This document shows, one piece after another, positions 8,585 through 17,141 of a stretch of 36,524 nucleotides of DNA (positions within the stretch are counted from its first letter, which is position 1; every line of letters starts with the position of its first letter). This DNA is from Methanobacteriota archaeon (GTDB taxonomy: Archaea; Thermoplasmatota; Poseidoniia; Poseidoniales; Poseidoniaceae): contig JABJFI010000052.1 in assembly GCA_018662825.1 (NCBI GenBank), forward strand, positions 1 to 36,524, read 5' to 3'. A program made the translations under genes and the position numbers. The notes under the pieces were generated by a model. It searched no databases, had not been told where the DNA came from, and saw nothing but the letters and a program-made list of their open reading frames with translations.

Positions 8585-8621
8585 GTCACCCAGTCCCAAT
8601 TACTGCTTGTGGTGACTGTCT
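8585..8621. promoter_or_regulatory. Very short divergent spacer with inverted GTCACC/GGTGAC
   Basis: Only 37 bases separate mbf1 and the TTG start chosen for pan. GTCACC at 8585-8590 and GGTGAC at 8611-8616 form an exact inverted repeat with a 20-base gap. The right arm sits five bases before TTG 8622 and acts as a plausible ribosome site for pan. The left arm, read on the minus strand, abuts the mbf1 ATG. No clear TATA box fits in this spacer, so the promoters must lie partly inside the neighbouring coding sequence. Confidence 0.4.
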
Positions 8622-9923
8622 TTGAAGGCTTCGGAACGAATGACTGCGATTTCTAAGAGCGACGACTTAACAAACTGTAGCCTCGACGAGTGTTTGAGTG
8701 CAATGAGTTCCGAGGTTGAAAATAACAACACCCCTCTATCATCTCCATCGGAAGATGAGTTGATTAAATTGGAAGAAGATTATCAAAAACTTCTAGCAGA
8801 TTCTCAGAGCCTAATAAACGAACGTTCGTATCTTGAAACTGAGATTCGTGCGTTGAAAAAGAGGGCTACGCGTCTTGATGATGAAGTGCGTTTGCTTAAA
8901 ACTCCACCACTGATTATTGGCCATTTACAGGATATTCTTGATGAGAGGACAGCTATTGTTCGCTCCTCCAATGGAACCGTGTTCCAAGTATCTCTCAACC
9001 AACGCTTAGAACCTGAAAGATTGAAACCCGGAACTCGTGTGGCACTAAATCAGGATACTTTGGCAGTGATTGAAGTCTTGCACGAGGCATGGGACCCAAT
9101 GGTGAGCGGTGCCGAAATGGTTGAAAAGCCGGATATAACCTATGATTCAGTCGCTGGACTTGATGAACAGATAACATCTGTTAGAGAAGCCATTGAATTG
9201 CCACTCCTAGAACCTGAATTGTTTTCGAAAGTAGGAATCACACCTCCCAAAGGAATATTGCTTGTTGGCCCACCTGGTTGTGGAAAAACCCTCCTTGCCA
9301 AGGCAGTCGCTAATCAAACAGATGCCACATTCATTCGACTGGTTGGAAGTGAATTGGCCCAGAAATACATCGGTGAAGGTGGAAGAATGGTCCGAGAATT
9401 ATTTTCCTTGGCTAAAGAAAAATCACCAGCGATAATTTTCTTAGATGAAATCGATGCAATCGGTGCAAAAAGATTGGATGGTTCAACAAGCGGTGACCGT
9501 GAAGTTCAGCGAACCCTAATGCAATTACTCGCAGAACTCGATGGCTTCGATTCTCTTGAAGATGTGAAAATTATCGCCGCAACAAATCGCCCAGATATTC
9601 TTGATGATGCATTGTTACGCCCTGGGCGTTTTGACCGTATTGTTACAATACCGTTGCCTGATGAAACAGGTCGTAAGGCAATATTGTCTCTTCACATATC
9701 CAACATGTCTACTTCGAGAATCAACCTCAAGACTATTGTTGAGAAAACTGAGGGTTACTCCGGTGCTGAACTCAAAGCCACATGTGTCGAGGCTGGAATG
9801 ATTGCGATCCGTGATAAGCGTGATAAAATATCGCAGAAAGACCTAATCCAAGCAATTGATAGGATTCAAACAAAGAAATCCAACAGTGGTTCGAAATCTT
9901 CTCCAGATGCTCTATACGGGTGA
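8622..9923 (+). CDS. pan: Proteasome-activating nucleotidase (PAN)
   Basis: PAN is the hexameric AAA ATPase that unfolds substrates and feeds them to the archaeal 20S proteasome. The 433-residue protein has an N-terminal coiled coil (about 45-95), an OB-fold domain (to about 150), and an AAA domain with Walker A GPPGCGKT near residue 216, Walker B IIFLDEID near 271-278, and the second region of homology ending [10 protein letters not shown]. The extreme C-terminus, Leu-Tyr-Gly, fits the hydrophobic-Tyr-any (HbYX) motif that opens the 20S gate. TTG 8622 has GGTGAC five bases upstream; ATG 8640 has only a weak site, so the TTG start is preferred but not certain. No proteasome subunit gene is in the window. 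Confidence 0.95.
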   Translation: MKASERMTAISKSDDLTNCSLDECLSAMSSEVENNNTPLSSPSEDELIKLEEDYQKLLADSQSLINERSYLETEIRALKKRATRLDDEVRLLKTPPLIIGHLQDILDERTAIVRSSNGTVFQVSLNQRLEPERLKPGTRVALNQDTLAVIEVLHEAWDPMVSGAEMVEKPDITYDSVAGLDEQITSVREAIELPLLEPELFSKVGITPPKGILLVGPPGCGKTLLAKAVANQTDATFIRLVGSELAQKYIGEGGRMVRELFSLAKEKSPAIIFLDEIDAIGAKRLDGSTSGDREVQRTLMQLLAELDGFDSLEDVKIIAATNRPDILDDALLRPGRFDRIVTIPLPDETGRKAILSLHISNMSTSRINLKTIVEKTEGYSGAELKATCVEAGMIAIRDKRDKISQKDLIQAIDRIQTKKSNSGSKSSPDALYG

Positions 9924-9976
9924 TTTTCTTCTGCATCTTCGTTAACATTCAAAGTCCGTCTCCACCGCCTATGTTT

Positions 9977-11023
9977 ATGGAAGCAATTGTTGAATGTGTG
10001 CCAAATATTTCCGAAGGGCGAGATTCCGACAAAATTGAACGCATAATTGAAGTCGTTAGAAGTGTCGATAAGTGTGCCGTACTTGGAGTTGAGCCCGATG
10101 TTGATTATAATCGAACAGTCATAACTATTGCAGGAGCGCCAGAGGCAGTCAAGCAGGCTGCATTTTTGCTAATTTGCAAGGCGACTGAAGAGATAGACAT
10201 GGCACTGCATGAAGGTGAACATCCGCGTCTTGGTGCAGTAGATGTGTGTCCATTTATCCCATTGAAAGGAGTGACAATGGAAGAATGTGTCGACTTAGCT
10301 CAATCTTTGGCTAAGCAAGTTGGTGCTGAATGTAAGGTTCCTACATTTTTGTATGGTGCTGCGGCAATGAATGAAGAAAAGAATTTACTTTCAACAATTA
10401 GAAAAGGTCAATATGAGGGGTTAGAAGCGCGATTAAGTGGTGGCGAAACCCCCCATTCTGATGCTACGAGATTTCCTGATTTCGGCCCAGCAGAGTGGAA
10501 TGATAATGCAAAACGTTCAGGTGGAATTACCATTGGAGCGCGTGGAATCTTAGTTGCATACAACGTCAATATCGATGAACCTGATGCGATAATTGCCAAA
10601 AAGATTGGTTCATTGGTCCGCTCATCTGGACGCTTAGTCAAGAAAAGTGATGGCCGAAGAATGCGTATCAATGGTCTCTTAACTATGGTACAAGGGATGG
10701 GGGTGCCTCTTGAAGCACATGGAATCAGTCAAGTTTCTATGAATTTGCGTGATGTTGTACAATGTCCAATGCATGTTGCTTATGAAGCCTGTAAAAGTAT
10801 TGCTGCTGACCATGGGATCAATGCACCTAGTAGTGAACTTGTTGGTTTAGTACCGCTAGAAGCAATGCTCGAATCTGGTCGTTGGTATGCAGATGAAGGA
10901 GTCAGCGACGAAAACATTCTCGTTGATGCGGCAATAGAGGGATTGGGCCTAAGTAATCTAGACGTGTTTGAACCCGATTCAAGAATTATTGAATGGGCAC
11001 TCAATAAGGCGGTGAGTCAATGA
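9977..11023 (+). CDS. ftcD: Glutamate formiminotransferase
   Basis: This enzyme transfers the formimino group of N-formimino-L-glutamate to tetrahydrofolate, releasing glutamate, the last carbon step of histidine breakdown. The start MEAIVECVPNISEG aligns with the animal FTCD start. HPRLGAVDVCPFIPL and the catalytic-region GAAAMNE follow, then the C-terminal subdomain with SGGITIGARGILVAYNVN and MNLRD. At 348 residues it is the full two-subdomain transferase. The frame opens at GTG 9920 and there is another ATG at 9971; I chose ATG 9977 by family alignment, since no good SD separates them. It follows pan closely and overlaps the cyclodeaminase gene by ATGA. In animals these two activities are one fused polypeptide. 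Confidence 0.93.
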   Translation: MEAIVECVPNISEGRDSDKIERIIEVVRSVDKCAVLGVEPDVDYNRTVITIAGAPEAVKQAAFLLICKATEEIDMALHEGEHPRLGAVDVCPFIPLKGVTMEECVDLAQSLAKQVGAECKVPTFLYGAAAMNEEKNLLSTIRKGQYEGLEARLSGGETPHSDATRFPDFGPAEWNDNAKRSGGITIGARGILVAYNVNIDEPDAIIAKKIGSLVRSSGRLVKKSDGRRMRINGLLTMVQGMGVPLEAHGISQVSMNLRDVVQCPMHVAYEACKSIAADHGINAPSSELVGLVPLEAMLESGRWYADEGVSDENILVDAAIEGLGLSNLDVFEPDSRIIEWALNKAVSQ

Positions 11024-11646
11024 AGTGGATGGACATGACTCTCGGTGATTTCCAGGACGCTTTATCCTCTTCAGACCCAACACCAGGTGGTGGAACTGCT
11101 GCTGCGGTTGCATTAGGGCAAGCTGCTGCATTGACGCGCATGGTGGCTCAATTGACCTTGGGGAAGGAAAAATGGGTGGATGGATGGACGGATGCTGAAA
11201 AGGCCAATTCGATTGTCGACACAATATATCATCGAGCAGGAGAATTGGCTCAACTTGATAGTGATGCATTTGATGAAGTAATGTCTTCGTTTCGAATGCC
11301 AAAAAGTACAGATGAAGAAACCAATAACCGACGCAATGCAATACGCAATGCGACGTTAACTGCTTCTGAAGTACCGTTTGAAACAGTGACTCTAGGGATG
11401 GAACTCCTAAATTGTCAAGAGGCTTTGGCGCAAAGAGGTAATGGAAATGCAGTTTCTGATGTAGGAGTAGCCGCATTATTGACGAGTGCTGCAATCAAAG
11501 GTGCACTCTTTAATGTCGAAATCAATCTTCAATCACTTCCTGAAGAAATGGGTGAGGAAATGCGTCAAAAAATACCTGAGATGCGAAAATTATGCAGCGA
11601 GGTTTCTCGTAAAATTATGCATGCTGTCCATGGGCGAATGGCCTGA
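11020..11646 (+). CDS. Formimidoyl-tetrahydrofolate cyclodeaminase
   Basis: This enzyme converts 5-formimino-THF to 5,10-methenyl-THF and ammonia. The 208-residue, mostly helical protein has the family glycine-rich loop DPTPGGGTAAAV near residue 20 and the VGVAALLTSAAIKGALFNVEIN block near 150, where animal FTCD has its matching C-terminal domain. GGTGAG sits four bases before the ATG, which overlaps the transferase stop as ATGA, so the two are translationally coupled. Some clostridial relatives act as methenyl-THF cyclohydrolases (FchA), but pairing with the transferase favours the histidine pathway. It converges with metG, leaving three bases between stops. Confidence 0.92.
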   Translation: MKWMDMTLGDFQDALSSSDPTPGGGTAAAVALGQAAALTRMVAQLTLGKEKWVDGWTDAEKANSIVDTIYHRAGELAQLDSDAFDEVMSSFRMPKSTDEETNNRRNAIRNATLTASEVPFETVTLGMELLNCQEALAQRGNGNAVSDVGVAALLTSAAIKGALFNVEINLQSLPEEMGEEMRQKIPEMRKLCSEVSRKIMHAVHGRMA

Positions 11647-11649
11647 GGT

Positions 11650-13941
11650 TCAACGAACTTCAGAACCTGTTGAAATCGAGCCATCTATTGTGACAAGGCG
11701 TACATTCCCTTCGCCATCATCAGCAGCGAGCATCATTCCCTCAGAAGTAACGCCACGCAATGCTCGAGGTTTTAAATTTGCAACAAAGACGACACTTTTG
11801 CCCACCATTTCTTCGGCGGAATAGTATTCCTTTAGGCCAGCACAAATAGTCCTACCATCCCCACTTCCATCATCAATTGAAACGACAAATAAGCGGTCGG
11901 CGTTAGGGTGGTCATCGACAGATTGGATTTTTCCAACCCGTAAATCTACTTCCATAAATGTCTCAAAGTTGAGATATGTTGTTCCTTCTGGTGCATCGGT
12001 CATTTCTTTATCCTCCTTGGATTTATTATTCTTTTTTCCACCTTTTACCGTGTGGCCCGGCTGTTCTGCAGATTCGGTAGTATCTGCTAGTGACTGTTCT
12101 GATGCGATAATTTCATCTAGATCAAGTCGTTTGAATAGTGGTTCGGGTTTTGCATCATTCCAAGTCATTGGAACATCCCAATCAATTGCTGAATCCCAAT
12201 GAATTTGCGACACATCCCCTGATTGCCCGAGTGAGGTCCACAATTTTGCTGAACTAAAGGGCAAAAAGGGCTGCATGGTTATGGCCAAAAATCGCGCAAT
12301 ACGCCAGCCAAAAGACAAACTTGTGAGTGCTTCAACACGTTCTGAATTATAATTTGGATTGGACCCATCATCCGTGTCGGAAAGATATTTCCATGGTGTG
12401 GCAGATTGAAGTAATTGGTTGCCAACTTGTGCAGCATTCATAGCATATCTTAGTGCTTCTTTGTATCTATGGCGTGAGAGAGATTCTGTAATTGATGCGT
12501 GAATTGCTTCGAGCTTCTGTTGAGTCGCCATTGTATTTTTACGCTCATCATAGTTACTAAATGGACCTGATGTTGAAGCAGGCAATCGAGCGCCTAAAGT
12601 GAGTACTCGATGGACGAAATTGCCATAAGCAGCAATCAGTTCACTGTTTATTTTTTCAACGAAATCAGGCCAATTGAAATCAGTATCATGATTTTCAGGC
12701 ATATTGATTCCGAGGTAGTATCGCAGGGTATCAGGGTCGAATCTTTCCAAAAATGAGGGGAGCCACACCGCATGCTTTCTTGATTTTGAAAATTGGCCAC
12801 CGGAAAGCATGAGATATTCCATTGCTGGGACGTTTGTTTCAAGCGAATAATCTCCCGGTCCTGGAAGAGCAACAGAATCTGTAATAGTCTTGCCTTTTTC
12901 AGCATGATTTAATCCCATAATTAATGCAGGCCATATTACGGTGTGGAAGGGAATGTTGTCTTTGCCCAAGAAATATAAATGCCGTGGTTTTGTACCATCT
13001 TCGGATACGCACCACCATTTTTTCCAAGCATCTACTCCATTGCTGTGGCCGTTAGGGGCAGCGTAATCTTCGGCCCATATACGCGCACATGTCGAATAAC
13101 CCTGAACTGCTTCAAACCAAACATAGACGCATTTACCATCCCATTCGGAACCATCCATGGGTAAAGGAATGCCCCAAGAGAGGTCACGAGTAACCGCGCG
13201 CGGCCTCAGACCCATATCCAACCATTGTTTGGTCATTGCACGTACATTGGCCTTCCAACGACTTTGTTGAGATTCAGCATGCTGTTCAAGTACACTTTGA
13301 AAAGCATCGAGTCGATAAAAAAGGTGGTCAGTATCACGAATTTCTATCGGCGAATCTGGATTCATTTTCGATACTGGATTCTTGAGCTCAGCAGCCTCGT
13401 ATGTGGCGCCACAAGAATCACATTGGTCTCCCCTCGCCCCTTCTGCACTGCAAGAGGGACAAGTTCCTTCGACATATCTGTCCGGCAAAAATCGCCCACC
13501 ACCATCTGGGTGAATCTCGTAATATTGCTCCATTGTTTTTGTTTCAAACAAACCTGCATCAAGCAACTTGAGAAAGTTTTCTTGGACCATTGCTTTATGC
13601 CGAGGATCAGATGTCCGATTGAAGAGAGAACCACCATATTCGATACCTCTGGAATCGACATTTGGCTCCCAGGAGCAACCAAGGTCGAGAAGTGCTTGAG
13701 AATTTAATGCATGATATTCATCAACAACTTCCTGTGGACTGATGCCTTTTTGTTCTGCGGTTACAGTGATTGGCGTACCGTGTTCATCAGAACCTGAAAC
13801 CATGAGCACTTTATTGCCACAAGCGCGTTCAAATCGTGCTTGGATGTCGGGTGGGAGGTAGCAACCAGCAACATGCCCTAGATGAAGGGGGCCATTTGCA
13901 TATGGCCATGCAACACAAATCAAGACGTGTTCATCAGACAA
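11650..13941 (-). CDS. metG: Methionyl-tRNA synthetase with fused C-terminal tRNA-binding domain
   Basis: This class I synthetase charges tRNA-Met. HLGH at 20-23 is the HIGH signature and FSKSR near residue 384 is the KMSKS loop. CPSC...CDSCG (about 160-178) is a zinc knuckle. After the anticodon-binding helices, a Lys-rich, low-complexity linker (GGKKNNKSKEDKEM) leads to a C-terminal EMAPII/Trbp111 domain (VDLRVGKI to ANLKPRALRGVTSEGM, about 655-763), which grips tRNA nonspecifically. Many archaea encode that domain as a separate protein. No ATG is available before the HIGH motif: an in-frame TGA lies four codons upstream, and the first usable start is TTG 13941, preceded by a GAGGGGG ribosome site. 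Confidence 0.96.
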   Translation of the reverse strand: MSDEHVLICVAWPYANGPLHLGHVAGCYLPPDIQARFERACGNKVLMVSGSDEHGTPITVTAEQKGISPQEVVDEYHALNSQALLDLGCSWEPNVDSRGIEYGGSLFNRTSDPRHKAMVQENFLKLLDAGLFETKTMEQYYEIHPDGGGRFLPDRYVEGTCPSCSAEGARGDQCDSCGATYEAAELKNPVSKMNPDSPIEIRDTDHLFYRLDAFQSVLEQHAESQQSRWKANVRAMTKQWLDMGLRPRAVTRDLSWGIPLPMDGSEWDGKCVYVWFEAVQGYSTCARIWAEDYAAPNGHSNGVDAWKKWWCVSEDGTKPRHLYFLGKDNIPFHTVIWPALIMGLNHAEKGKTITDSVALPGPGDYSLETNVPAMEYLMLSGGQFSKSRKHAVWLPSFLERFDPDTLRYYLGINMPENHDTDFNWPDFVEKINSELIAAYGNFVHRVLTLGARLPASTSGPFSNYDERKNTMATQQKLEAIHASITESLSRHRYKEALRYAMNAAQVGNQLLQSATPWKYLSDTDDGSNPNYNSERVEALTSLSFGWRIARFLAITMQPFLPFSSAKLWTSLGQSGDVSQIHWDSAIDWDVPMTWNDAKPEPLFKRLDLDEIIASEQSLADTTESAEQPGHTVKGGKKNNKSKEDKEMTDAPEGTTYLNFETFMEVDLRVGKIQSVDDHPNADRLFVVSIDDGSGDGRTICAGLKEYYSAEEMVGKSVVFVANLKPRALRGVTSEGMMLAADDGEGNVRLVTIDGSISTGSEVR

Positions 13942-14102
13942 TGGGCCCCCTCAATTTGACGGAAAAGCACTTGCTTCTTGACTTTCACCCCTATTCAGAT
14001 GCCCCATCAGCAATTTTCGCTTCAAACAGCCTCAAGGGTCATTTTCAATAACCCCTTCCTTGTCCTAAAGACAGGCCACCCGCTAGGAGTCTCAGAAGTC
14101 AC

Positions 14103-15137
14103 ATGGCAATGACCACACTAATTCTTTATGCATCACTCGCACTCGGAGTTTCTTTTCTTTGCTCCATTCTTGAAGCAGTTGTTCTTTCAATACCACATAC
14201 ATACATCGCTGTATTGGAAAAAGATGGTGACAAAAATGGAATTCTTTGGGCTAATCTAAAGGAAGATGATGCGGTCAAACCGCTGACCGCGATATTGACT
14301 CTCAATACCATAGCCCATACCATGGGTGCAGCGGGTGTAGGTTCCGAAGTTCAATCGATTTGGGGTGAAGGGGCTTTGACTGTGGCATCGATAATTTTGA
14401 CCATTGCTGTGCTATTTTTATCTGAAATAGTACCAAAGACTCTTGGCACTGCATATTGGAAGCAATTGGCTCCAATTACCGGTAAAGTGCTAAATTTCTT
14501 GATTAAGTTCTTGGTCTTGCTCATTATACCGATTCAAGCTCTTAAGGCAATATTGCCAAAGGGCGACTATGCATTGGTTACACGAGATGATGTTGCCGCT
14601 CTTGCAGACCTTGGTGGAGAAGAGGGTATAATTGAGGAAGATGAGCAAGAAGTCATTCAAAACCTGCTTAAATTGAGAGAAATCAAGGTTGTTGACATAA
14701 TGACTCCAAGAGTAGTTATGACCTCATTCCTCGCATCAAGTACCCTCCAAGAAGTATTGGATGAACATAAAATCATTCGCGTATCACGGATTCCTGTCTA
14801 CGATGAAACAATAGATGACTCGACTGGCATTGTCATTCGTTCTGAAATTTTAATGGCTGCGAGCCGGGATGAATGGGAACTGACAATGAATGACTTCAAG
14901 AAGCCCGTGATATCATTACCAGCAACTGCAAATGTTGACGAAGTTTTGGAATTGTTCCTTGAGAAAAGACAACAATTTGCCCTTGTAAGGGACGAATTTG
15001 GAGGGACTGCTGGTATCGTAACCATGGAAGATGTTCTTGAGACTCTTCTTGGCGAAGAAATTGTCGATGAATTGGATGAAGTTGACGATATGCGAGAACT
15101 TGCTCGCGAACAAGCCGATTTACCTGAGCAAGAGTGA
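14103..15137 (+). CDS. CNNM/CorC-family membrane protein with CBS pair
   Basis: This 344-residue protein has an N-terminal DUF21/CNNM transmembrane domain with about four helices (residues 1-145; note SILEAVVLSIP and LSEIVPKTLG). A pair of CBS domains follows (about 195-320), ending in the signature DEFGGTAGIVTMEDVLETLLGEEIVDE. The family includes Mg2+ and Co2+ exporters of the CorB/CorC type; Mg2+ export regulated by ATP-Mg binding to the CBS pair is known for archaeal CorB. The HlyC/CorC C-terminal domain is absent, as in shorter members. The ATG at 14109 is an alternative start. It converges with and overlaps the hydrolase gene by 18 bases. Confidence 0.88.
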   Translation: MAMTTLILYASLALGVSFLCSILEAVVLSIPHTYIAVLEKDGDKNGILWANLKEDDAVKPLTAILTLNTIAHTMGAAGVGSEVQSIWGEGALTVASIILTIAVLFLSEIVPKTLGTAYWKQLAPITGKVLNFLIKFLVLLIIPIQALKAILPKGDYALVTRDDVAALADLGGEEGIIEEDEQEVIQNLLKLREIKVVDIMTPRVVMTSFLASSTLQEVLDEHKIIRVSRIPVYDETIDDSTGIVIRSEILMAASRDEWELTMNDFKKPVISLPATANVDEVLELFLEKRQQFALVRDEFGGTAGIVTMEDVLETLLGEEIVDELDEVDDMRELAREQADLPEQE

Positions 15138-16121
15138 ATCAAAAGTTTCGAGCCATTGAATGAGTAGTTTTTCACGTTCACTATTGGTTTTCGCACCCGA
15201 ATGAGGCAAACTTTCAATCAAGTGGTGTGTTAACTGAATTTCACCCGAGAAGGATGATACTGCGGCATCATAGTGCTCACGACCCAGGCGAGAATCTGTC
15301 TTCGCCTGCAGACAGAGTGTTGGAGCCAATGGTACACCCCATTCAGGAACATCAAACTGAGCCAAACGATTATCTTGGGCATGAGGAGGGAGCATTGAAC
15401 GAATGTCTCGAAAAACACGACTCAAATGGAATGGACGTATTGCAGACGGTATCTTGAGTTGGTTGGAAATCTCTTCAAATATTTTCGAATATAGCATCAG
15501 AGGCGATTCTAAAATCAACCCACTCAAAGGAATATTGTAAGGGATGTTATTGCTGTGCGATGAAAGTCGAGTGCAAATATATCCACCCATGCTATGGCCA
15601 TAAAAAAAGAAATGAGATACTTTTTTTGTCTCTATGATATTGTCGAGATTTTTTATGTGATATTTCATATGTTTAGATGCTGTAAGCGCAGTCCATCGGG
15701 GAATTGGTGAAGACTGGCCATGTCCCGGCAATTCACATATCGCTACGTGCCACCCTTTCTCAGCAAACCACTGGGCTCGGTCAAATACAGAGGCAGAGGA
15801 ACTTCTCCATCCATGTATGAACACAATGAGAGGAGCTGTATTTTTTTGCTGAAAGGTTTGAATGTGTGTCGTTACTGATTGAAATTTCAGGTGGTGAGAA
15901 TCCCATTCTAATGATTCGAATGACGGTTTTGGCGTACCTGGAGATATGAAAAGTGCACTAACAATGTATTCGAGATAGGTATTCCATATACAATAAATTG
16001 TTAGAATTATCCAAACTACTGGCGATTTGATGATTGGTTGCACCATTATTGCGTAGGTGCAAATTGTGGTTGCAATGAGCCAAAATGCAGTACGCAACCA
16101 CTTTGATTTCATCAAATCCAT
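15120..16121 (-). CDS. Membrane-anchored alpha/beta hydrolase
   Basis: The 333-residue protein starts with two hydrophobic segments (about 8-28 and 34-58), then an alpha/beta-hydrolase fold. HGW at 103-105 forms the oxyanion loop, ELPGHGQSS follows strand 4, and GHSMGG carries nucleophile Ser177. SLPHSGAKTNSE near the C-terminus supplies the likely catalytic His. The pattern is close to the monoglyceride lipase/carboxylesterase group. The substrate is unknown; the anchors suggest a lipid or membrane-derived ester. GGTGAA five bases before ATG 16121 supports the start. It lies 20 bases downstream of the RDD-like gene, as last gene of a minus-strand run. Confidence 0.85.
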   Translation of the reverse strand: MDLMKSKWLRTAFWLIATTICTYAIMVQPIIKSPVVWIILTIYCIWNTYLEYIVSALFISPGTPKPSFESLEWDSHHLKFQSVTTHIQTFQQKNTAPLIVFIHGWRSSSASVFDRAQWFAEKGWHVAICELPGHGQSSPIPRWTALTASKHMKYHIKNLDNIIETKKVSHFFFYGHSMGGYICTRLSSHSNNIPYNIPLSGLILESPLMLYSKIFEEISNQLKIPSAIRPFHLSRVFRDIRSMLPPHAQDNRLAQFDVPEWGVPLAPTLCLQAKTDSRLGREHYDAAVSSFSGEIQLTHHLIESLPHSGAKTNSEREKLLIQWLETFDSLLLR

Positions 16122-16141
16122 AGATTCACCAAGTGAGATAT

Positions 16142-17116
16142 TTACTCGGATTTCTTAGAACCAGATTTCTTAGCACCGGGTTTTTTGGCACTCTTCTTTT
16201 TATCTTCTTTATCGCCATCTGACTCAACATCAACTTTTTCTTCGGATTTGGAGTCATTTTCAGTTGATTCGGCTAATACTTTAGCAGCCTTCTTTGCAAG
16301 TTTCTCCTCTTGGCGCTTATTGTATCGGTCCCCATATGATGACATACTTTCGAGTTTGCCGATAAACCCTGTTGAAACTTCCCCTTCGACTGGGACGTGC
16401 TTTACGAGGAATGCTCCAAACATGGAGTCGTAAAGGCCCTGATCTAATTCGCTTCCACTCTTCATAGATGCATTGACAAAGTATAGTACAAGGAATATTA
16501 GGCCCAAGATGGACCAAGTGGATGCCCAAATTTGAGCGCTGCCTTTTTCAGTAAACATTGAGCCTGCGAATATCATCAAAAAGACGATTCCAGTAAGGGC
16601 AAGAATACCTGTTGAATTGACCAAGAGAGCGTGTAAGAAGTTCGGTTTCGCCCCATCGGATTTGACATTCTTAGTTCTAGAAATGAAATTTCCAAGTGTC
16701 CTACCAGACATAATTGGTATGACTATCAAGTTGAATATCAATGCTGCAAGAGCAACAAGAGCAAAAATAGTCGTTCCTGCATCGAGAATAGCAACCGCAA
16801 ACAGGAAACCAAATATTGGACCTAGATTAACAACGAAGTTGACAAACCACGAAATACGGCGAGAATTTGGTGAAGCAATTTCCAAATTTGCAGGAAGGCC
16901 TTGTGGTTTAGCCCTTACTCTCTTTGCTTTTACCGCATTGACTGGTTTTGCAACAATTGCAGCCGGAGTTTCGATAACTTGAGGGGTTGGTTTTGCGATA
17001 GCCTTGGCAACTGGTTTTGCGATAGCCTTGGCAACTGGTTTTGCGATAGCCTTGGCAACTGGTTTTTTCTCAGTATTTTTGGCCCCTGTATCGCTTGCTT
17101 TATCGAGTAATCCCAT
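16142..17116 (-). CDS. RDD-like membrane protein with Lys/Ala/Pro repeats at both ends
   Basis: The core (about 85-245) has four hydrophobic segments and the SGRTLGNFISRTKNV loop, close to the GxTxGK-type loop of RDD-family membrane proteins. The usual Arg-Asp-Asp residues are not all evident, so the family call is tentative. The N-terminal tail contains three perfect copies of the octapeptide PVAKAIAK (about 20-45); the C-terminal tail is a charged Lys/Glu/Ser stretch ending KKPGAKKSGSKKSE. Both tails resemble histone-H1-like nucleic-acid-binding or surface-binding peptides. A GTG at 17125 is an alternative start. It follows the proline-rich protein by 25 bases. The function is unknown; small-molecule or ion transport is the usual guess for RDD proteins. 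Confidence 0.6.
   Translation of the reverse strand: MGLLDKASDTGAKNTEKKPVAKAIAKPVAKAIAKPVAKAIAKPTPQVIETPAAIVAKPVNAVKAKRVRAKPQGLPANLEIASPNSRRISWFVNFVVNLGPIFGFLFAVAILDAGTTIFALVALAALIFNLIVIPIMSGRTLGNFISRTKNVKSDGAKPNFLHALLVNSTGILALTGIVFLMIFAGSMFTEKGSAQIWASTWSILGLIFLVLYFVNASMKSGSELDQGLYDSMFGAFLVKHVPVEGEVSTGFIGKLESMSSYGDRYNKRQEEKLAKKAAKVLAESTENDSKSEEKVDVESDGDKEDKKKSAKKPGAKKSGSKKSE
16989..17060. repeat. Three perfect 24-base tandem repeats inside a gene
   Basis: The unit ggttttgcgatagccttg plus gcaact occurs three times head to tail without a mismatch, then a fourth copy begins and diverges. On the minus strand each copy encodes one PVAKAIAK octapeptide. Perfect identity at the nucleotide level, including third positions, points to recent expansion by slippage or unequal recombination. 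Confidence 0.95.
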
Positions 17117-17141
17117 TCTAACCACGTTCCTTCAAATATTT

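Noticed and set aside
13836-14051. Plus-strand frame of 71 codons between metG and the CNNM gene
   Set aside because: Half of it overlaps the HIGH-motif region of metG, there is no ribosome site, and composition is not protein-like.
16989-17060. Possible CRISPR array
   Set aside because: Copies abut without spacers and are in frame within a gene.
16901-17110. Plus-strand repetitive frame with NWFCDSLG repeats
   Set aside because: It is the antisense reading of the PVAKAIAK repeats.
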